DNA of 64,000 bases from an uncultured Paludibaculum sp. GTDB lineage: Bacteria > Acidobacteriota > Terriglobia > Bryobacterales > Bryobacteraceae. Under the pieces are notes generated by a model. That model searched no databases, was not told where the DNA came from, and saw only the letters and a program-made list of their open reading frames with translations. Shown in pieces: positions 60,113 through 64,000 of the stretch. The stretch is from assembly GCF_963665245.1 (NCBI RefSeq), contig NZ_OY762269.1, positions 2,052,501 to 2,116,500 on the forward strand, given 5' to 3'. Numbering within the stretch: position 1 is the first letter of the stretch; the number at the start of each line of letters is the position of its first letter. The position numbers and the translations under genes are program-made.

Positions 60113-63100
60113 TCAGAAGTAGTATTTGAAGCCCAATTGCACGTTCCGGTTGCCCACCTTGGTGCCGGTGATCTGGCCAAAGCTGGTGGAACCGAAACTG
60201 CCGGAGGGGTCGCTAAATACCGGGTGATTGAAGGCGTTCTGCGCCTCGAGACGGAACTCGAAACGCTGACGTTCCGTCACCTGGAAGCTCTTCAGCAGAG
60301 CGGCGTCGAACATCGACATGCCCGGGCCGCGGTACTTGAGAGTGCGGGGGGCGGAACCAGGGACGTCGATGTCTGGTTTGGTGAACGCGGCGGTGTTGAA
60401 CCAGCCGTTTGTGCGGCTCTGAGCGGATCCCGACGTCGAGGGATCGCCCACCAAATTTGGACGCTGCGTGCCGTCCCAAATGTTTCCGCCCGACTGCGTG
60501 ACTTGCAGAGGCATGCCCGTGGAGAGGGTTGCCAGACCGCTGACATTCCACCCGCCCGCCAGCAGTTGCCAGGCGCGGTTCATGTTCGCGCCCCACTTGC
60601 GCCCTTTGCCGAAGGGCATCTCATAGGCTCCGGTGAATACGGCGCGATGCGAGATGTCGTGGGACGAGAGTGAGCGTTCGCCGCGCAGGTCCCAGATGTT
60701 CTGAAGGGACGAGTTCCCGCCGAGCCAACCGTAGTTGCCCGAGCCATAGGAGGCATCGTCGATCATCTTCGACCATGTGTAGTGGGCCAGCATGGTCAGC
60801 CCCTTCGAATAGCGCTTTTCCCACTTCAGTTGGAGGGCATGGTAGTTCGAGTCGGCACGGGGCGGTTCGGCCGTGCCGACGCTGGTCCCGTCGAACTGCG
60901 GCATGGGGCGCAGCAGCCGGTACAACTGGATGGTCGGGTTCTTGAGGTTGGTCGCCCGGGGGTCGGTGATCTGGCCGTAGAACGGGTTCGTCACGGCGGC
61001 GGTGAGCGCGTTACGGCCCATCGACCAATACTGCGGCGCCAGGGGTGAGAGCGTCGTGACAGGAAGGAACAGGTGTGTTCCCCGGCTGCCGGTATAGTTT
61101 ACTTCGAAGACAGACTGCCAACCAACCTCCCGCTGAACCGAGAGGTTCCAGGAGTGGTACTCGGGGTTGCGGCTGTTGCTGCCGAGGATGGTGCCGGCGC
61201 CAAGACCGATGAAGGTGGCGTCGCCCAGCGAACGGCCAGGGGGCAGCAGCATGCCGTCCGGATACGGGTTGTTCAGCTTGGCGTAAAGCGTTGCGTTGGA
61301 GTCCAGTGAGGAGTTCGAAGTGGAGTTGACGTTGAACCCGGCGCCGGTGTGGCCGTACACGGTGGCCCGGCTCAGTTGATAGAAAAGGCCGTAGCCGGCG
61401 CGGATGGCCGTCTTGTTGTTCAATGCGTAGGCCAGGCCAATGCGCGGCTGCCAGTTGTTCATATCCGAGTTGAATGGCGAGCGCTTGTCGTCGTCGTTGA
61501 ATCGGAAGACTCCGCGAGTGTTATACCCGGGCACCTGCACAGGGGATTGGGCATCCAGATCCCAATAGCTTTGCCGGTTCGTGGTTTCCCAGCGGGGGAC
61601 GTCGAAATCGTAGCGCAGGCCGAGGTTCACCGTGAGCTTGCGGGTCAGCTTCCAGTCGTCCTGGAAGTAGAAGCCCCAGTAGGCCGATCTGGTGAACGCC
61701 TTCGGGTCGATGTGGAATTGATTGGACGTCCACCATCCGGTCAACATCGTGGCAAAGCCGTTGCCCTGATCGCCGGGGCAGGAGAAACGGTCTTTACAGG
61801 TGATGCCGCGCGCGAAGGAATACTGACCCGAGGGATAGCCGGGCTGCGCGTAGTCCAGGAAGTTCTTCCGGTACTCACCGCCGAACTTCATGCTGTGGCC
61901 CCCGATGAACTTGCTCGCCGACGTCGAGACGTGATGCACACCCTCCTGGCGGTCCATCACCACCCAGCCTTCCGTGCCGATGTCCTGGTAGCCTTCCGGC
62001 GCGATGGTGGGGAAGACGGGCAGAGTGGAGTTGTCCTTCATGTACTTCGGGAAGCCCAGCGTGGTGAGGTCGAAATTGGGCATCATCGGGTTCCTGGTGT
62101 ATGTGGAGTAGGTAAGGCCGTAGCGAGCGGACCACAGGAAGCTGGGGCTCTGGGCGCGCGAGAACTCCACCACCATGGCGTGCGTGGTGCCCTTGTTCGG
62201 GCCGTCATTGAACGTGAAGGCGGGGTTGCCGTCACCGAAGAGGTTCACCGGGGTGCCGACGCCGCGGTTGTAGCTGTAGCGGCCGGTGAGGCGGCTCTTA
62301 TCACTGAAGTTGTGGTCGCCTTTGAGATTGGTCTGCTGCCCGGTGCTGAGGTTGATCCCTTGTTCATACCAGTTGTTGGTTTCGGTAAACGGCGCGCCGG
62401 ACTGATTGGGCGTGGGGAAGTATTCCAGAGCCTTCAGCGCGATTGGGTCCATCATCGCTTTCGGCACGATGTTGCCGGCGAACGGCCTGCGCTCGATATT
62501 GCCCGCCGCGTTGGTGAACGTATCGAACGGGTTGTAGATCGTCATCAACTGGCCCGAGGAATTGAATGTCTGCGAGAAGTTGCCGTCACGCTGCAGCAGC
62601 GTTGGCCACGACGCGGTCTGCTCGGTCGGACTTTTGGACTTTGTGTACTCGTACGAAGCGAAGAAGAATGTCTTGTTCCTGACCACCGGGCCGCCAATGA
62701 CCCCGCCGAGTTGATCGCGGCGGTAGTAGGGTCGGTCGCGGCCCGAACGATTGGAAAACCAGTTGTTCGAGTTCAGATCCGAGTGCCGCAGGAAATAGTA
62801 ACCGGTGCCGTGATACTCATTGGTGCCGGATTTGGTCACCATATTCACGACCGCGCCCCCGGTCTGTCCATATTCGGCGCTGAAGAAATTCGTCTGCATC
62901 TTGAACTCCTGCACCGCGTCGACCGACGGACTGAATTTCAAATCCGTGATGCCGGAGTTCTGCTCCACCGTCACGACGGTGACACCGTCCAGAAGGACGT
63001 CCGAAGTGGAGTTGCGCGAGCCGTTCGCGACGAAGTTGGTGTTTGCGTCGGAGTTGGCGCGTCCACCCGACCCTACGACGCCGGGTGTCATGTAGGTCAA

Positions 63101-63565
63101 GCCCATCGCGTTCCTGCCTATGTTGGGCAGCGAGAGAATGTATTTGTTTTCGATTACTTGGCCCAGATTGGAAATTGTGGTGTTTAGCAGAGCGGCGCTG
63201 GCGGTGACCTCGACGGCGGTGGCGATGTCACCCACCTGAAGTTGGATGTCCAGGGTTGCCTGCTGCTGAACGGCGAGGGTGAGGGCTGTCTGGACGTACT
63301 TGCGAAAGCCCTTAGCCTCGACGCTTACGTTGTAGAGGCCGGGCGGCAACGCGGCCAATTGGAATCGCCCGGAATCGTCCGCGATCGCGGAGTGTGTAAC
63401 GTTCCGTTCCGATTCGGTGATGACGATTCTGGCGGAGGGTATGGCCGCCCCGCTCGCATCGGTAACGGTGCCGCGAACCGCGGCGGTGAAGGACTGGGCG
63501 GACAGGGCAGCGGCAAAGAGAGCACAGACGAGGCTCAACCGCATACACTTTTGGTGACGGAGCAT
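60113..63565 (-). CDS. Oar-like TonB-dependent receptor with carboxypeptidase-regulatory domain
   Basis: This 1150-residue outer-membrane protein has a signal peptide (RLSLVCALFAAALSAQS). A carboxypeptidase-regulatory-like domain lies at about 27-110 (VRGTVTDASGAAIPSARIVI; FQLAALPPGLYNVSVEAKGF), a plug at about 115-250 (LNTTISNLGQVIENKYI; FSAEYGQTGGAVVNMVTKSG), then a very large barrel ending NVQLGFKYYF with the aromatic end. This Oar/CarboxypepD_reg architecture is highly expanded in Acidobacteria and is thought to import large sugars or peptides. ATG at 63565 follows GGGGAAGG closely. Confidence 0.92.
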   Translation of the reverse strand: MLRHQKCMRLSLVCALFAAALSAQSFTAAVRGTVTDASGAAIPSARIVITESERNVTHSAIADDSGRFQLAALPPGLYNVSVEAKGFRKYVQTALTLAVQQQATLDIQLQVGDIATAVEVTASAALLNTTISNLGQVIENKYILSLPNIGRNAMGLTYMTPGVVGSGGRANSDANTNFVANGSRNSTSDVLLDGVTVVTVEQNSGITDLKFSPSVDAVQEFKMQTNFFSAEYGQTGGAVVNMVTKSGTNEYHGTGYYFLRHSDLNSNNWFSNRSGRDRPYYRRDQLGGVIGGPVVRNKTFFFASYEYTKSKSPTEQTASWPTLLQRDGNFSQTFNSSGQLMTIYNPFDTFTNAAGNIERRPFAGNIVPKAMMDPIALKALEYFPTPNQSGAPFTETNNWYEQGINLSTGQQTNLKGDHNFSDKSRLTGRYSYNRGVGTPVNLFGDGNPAFTFNDGPNKGTTHAMVVEFSRAQSPSFLWSARYGLTYSTYTRNPMMPNFDLTTLGFPKYMKDNSTLPVFPTIAPEGYQDIGTEGWVVMDRQEGVHHVSTSASKFIGGHSMKFGGEYRKNFLDYAQPGYPSGQYSFARGITCKDRFSCPGDQGNGFATMLTGWWTSNQFHIDPKAFTRSAYWGFYFQDDWKLTRKLTVNLGLRYDFDVPRWETTNRQSYWDLDAQSPVQVPGYNTRGVFRFNDDDKRSPFNSDMNNWQPRIGLAYALNNKTAIRAGYGLFYQLSRATVYGHTGAGFNVNSTSNSSLDSNATLYAKLNNPYPDGMLLPPGRSLGDATFIGLGAGTILGSNSRNPEYHSWNLSVQREVGWQSVFEVNYTGSRGTHLFLPVTTLSPLAPQYWSMGRNALTAAVTNPFYGQITDPRATNLKNPTIQLYRLLRPMPQFDGTSVGTAEPPRADSNYHALQLKWEKRYSKGLTMLAHYTWSKMIDDASYGSGNYGWLGGNSSLQNIWDLRGERSLSSHDISHRAVFTGAYEMPFGKGRKWGANMNRAWQLLAGGWNVSGLATLSTGMPLQVTQSGGNIWDGTQRPNLVGDPSTSGSAQSRTNGWFNTAAFTKPDIDVPGSAPRTLKYRGPGMSMFDAALLKSFQVTERQRFEFRLEAQNAFNHPVFSDPSGSFGSTSFGQITGTKVGNRNVQLGFKYYF

Positions 63566-63634
63566 GGCACCTTCCCCTCGGCAATGTCGCGACCGCGGAG
63601 CGCGATTCCTCAGGCGCTCAGTCGCATTGAATAC

Positions 63635-63663
63635 CTTATGTCATTGGGGTACATAAATGTCAA
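63635..63663 (-). promoter_or_regulatory. Sigma-70-type promoter for the Oar-like gene
   Basis: On the minus strand TTGACA (63663-63658) is a perfect -35 box, followed by a 17-nt spacer and CATAAG (63640-63635, 4 of 6). It lies about 70 nt before the ATG in an AT-rich stretch. Confidence 0.6.
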
Positions 63664-64000
63664 GGATAAACGAGCTAATGTATCTCGGATATCTTTCTGG
63701 CCACCTCAATTCACAGAGACCCTGGCCCCTTGGGCTGGGGGAGCGCGACAATGAAGCGAATGGGACAGATCGAGGATGTTCAGCGTAAGGCAATGCAATG
63801 GAAGATCTTGCACGCCAGTGTAGCGGAATCACCCGTGTGAATCAGCGGATTGTGCGATGGGAGGGACGCTGGATTCGGGCGCGTTTCCCCGGCCGTCGAG
63901 TCGCGGGTAACGTAAGCCATATGACAGACACGAGGCCCTTGTCACAACCTGGGGAGCCGGGTATCAGCTATCTCACCGCTGAGGAGTGCGCCTGACAATG
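63664..64000. other. Right end of window, no gene supported
   Basis: The first about 50 bp are AT-rich and continue the Oar promoter region. Further on, short open frames on the plus strand (for example from 63751 and 63798) lack ribosome sites and family features, so nothing is called. Confidence 0.5.

Noticed and set aside
61349..63187. 612-codon open frame antisense to the Oar-like receptor
   Set aside because: Low-complexity Arg/Val/Gly translation; shadow of the receptor.
63798..63995. 65-codon open frame at the right edge
   Set aside because: No ribosome site, no family features, ends at the window border.
1..64000. tRNA, rRNA or CRISPR arrays
   Set aside because: The gaps between genes were read through; no cloverleaf-like sequence, rRNA segment or regularly spaced repeat was found.

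Overview
The window is 64 kb of GC-rich, gene-dense bacterial chromosome. It most likely comes from an Acidobacteriota of the Bryobacterales type (Solibacter/Paludibaculum-like). The reasons are two secreted proteins of the VWFA-related Acidobacteria family, a very large Oar-like TonB receptor with an N-terminal carboxypeptidase-regulatory domain, a secreted M14 peptidase and DUF1080 protein, and the general gene style. The taxonomic call is inference from families; no rRNA or tRNA gene is visible in the window.

Layout. 1-9 kb (+): the 3' end of a POT peptide transporter, then xseB, a prenyl synthase, tlyA and nadK in overlapping order, a dicarboxylate/glutamate symporter, a TIM-barrel isomerase and an M14 peptidase. 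8-20 kb (-): HDAC-like deacetylase, DUF1080 protein, the cdaA-cdaR-glmM module (c-di-AMP synthesis plus cell-wall precursor), a potABCD polyamine importer with every junction overlapping by 4 nt, ybjQ, guanine deaminase, superoxide dismutase, gatC-gatA and a DUF721 protein. 20-29.5 kb: maf and an EVE protein, then an exopolysaccharide export cluster (Wza-like, Wzz/GumC-like, BY-kinase, membrane protein), bamA and an OmpH/Skp chaperone closed by a strong intrinsic terminator. 29.5-34.2 kb: aldose epimerase and a metal cassette made of a P1B-type ATPase homologue, a small secreted Cys-rich protein, a divergent His/Cys-rich protein and a Crp/Fnr regulator. 34.3-39.8 kb (-): a compact aromatic amino acid operon, trpC-trpF-trpB-trpA-chorismate mutase-DAHP synthase-tyrA. 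39.9-44.6 kb: TonB receptor, DUF58 protein, APC permease, DUF302 protein.

44.6-54.9 kb is an accessory island of unknown secreted or cytosolic proteins, a frameshifted gene remnant, a 20-bp perfect inverted repeat, an IS4-family element and a complete IS66-family element. The IS66 copy has near-perfect 21-bp ends and a perfect 8-bp target duplication. It cuts an SMI1/KNR4-type gene in two, and the original 475-codon frame can be reconstructed exactly. A decayed IS66 left end lies about 1 kb beyond. 55-64 kb: two VWFA proteins on either side of a MarR-like regulator, a small membrane protein, a protein with a WHH (HNH/AHH-like) motif and the 1150-residue Oar-like receptor with its own consensus promoter.

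The most notable single observation is the metal ATPase homologue at 31.0-33.0 kb. It keeps the TGES, CPC and late-membrane Lys/Asp residues of a Zn/Cd exporter, but the DKTGT phosphorylation motif reads GRAGV in an otherwise intact frame. It sits beside a divergent protein that is about 22% histidine, with a palindromic candidate operator between them.
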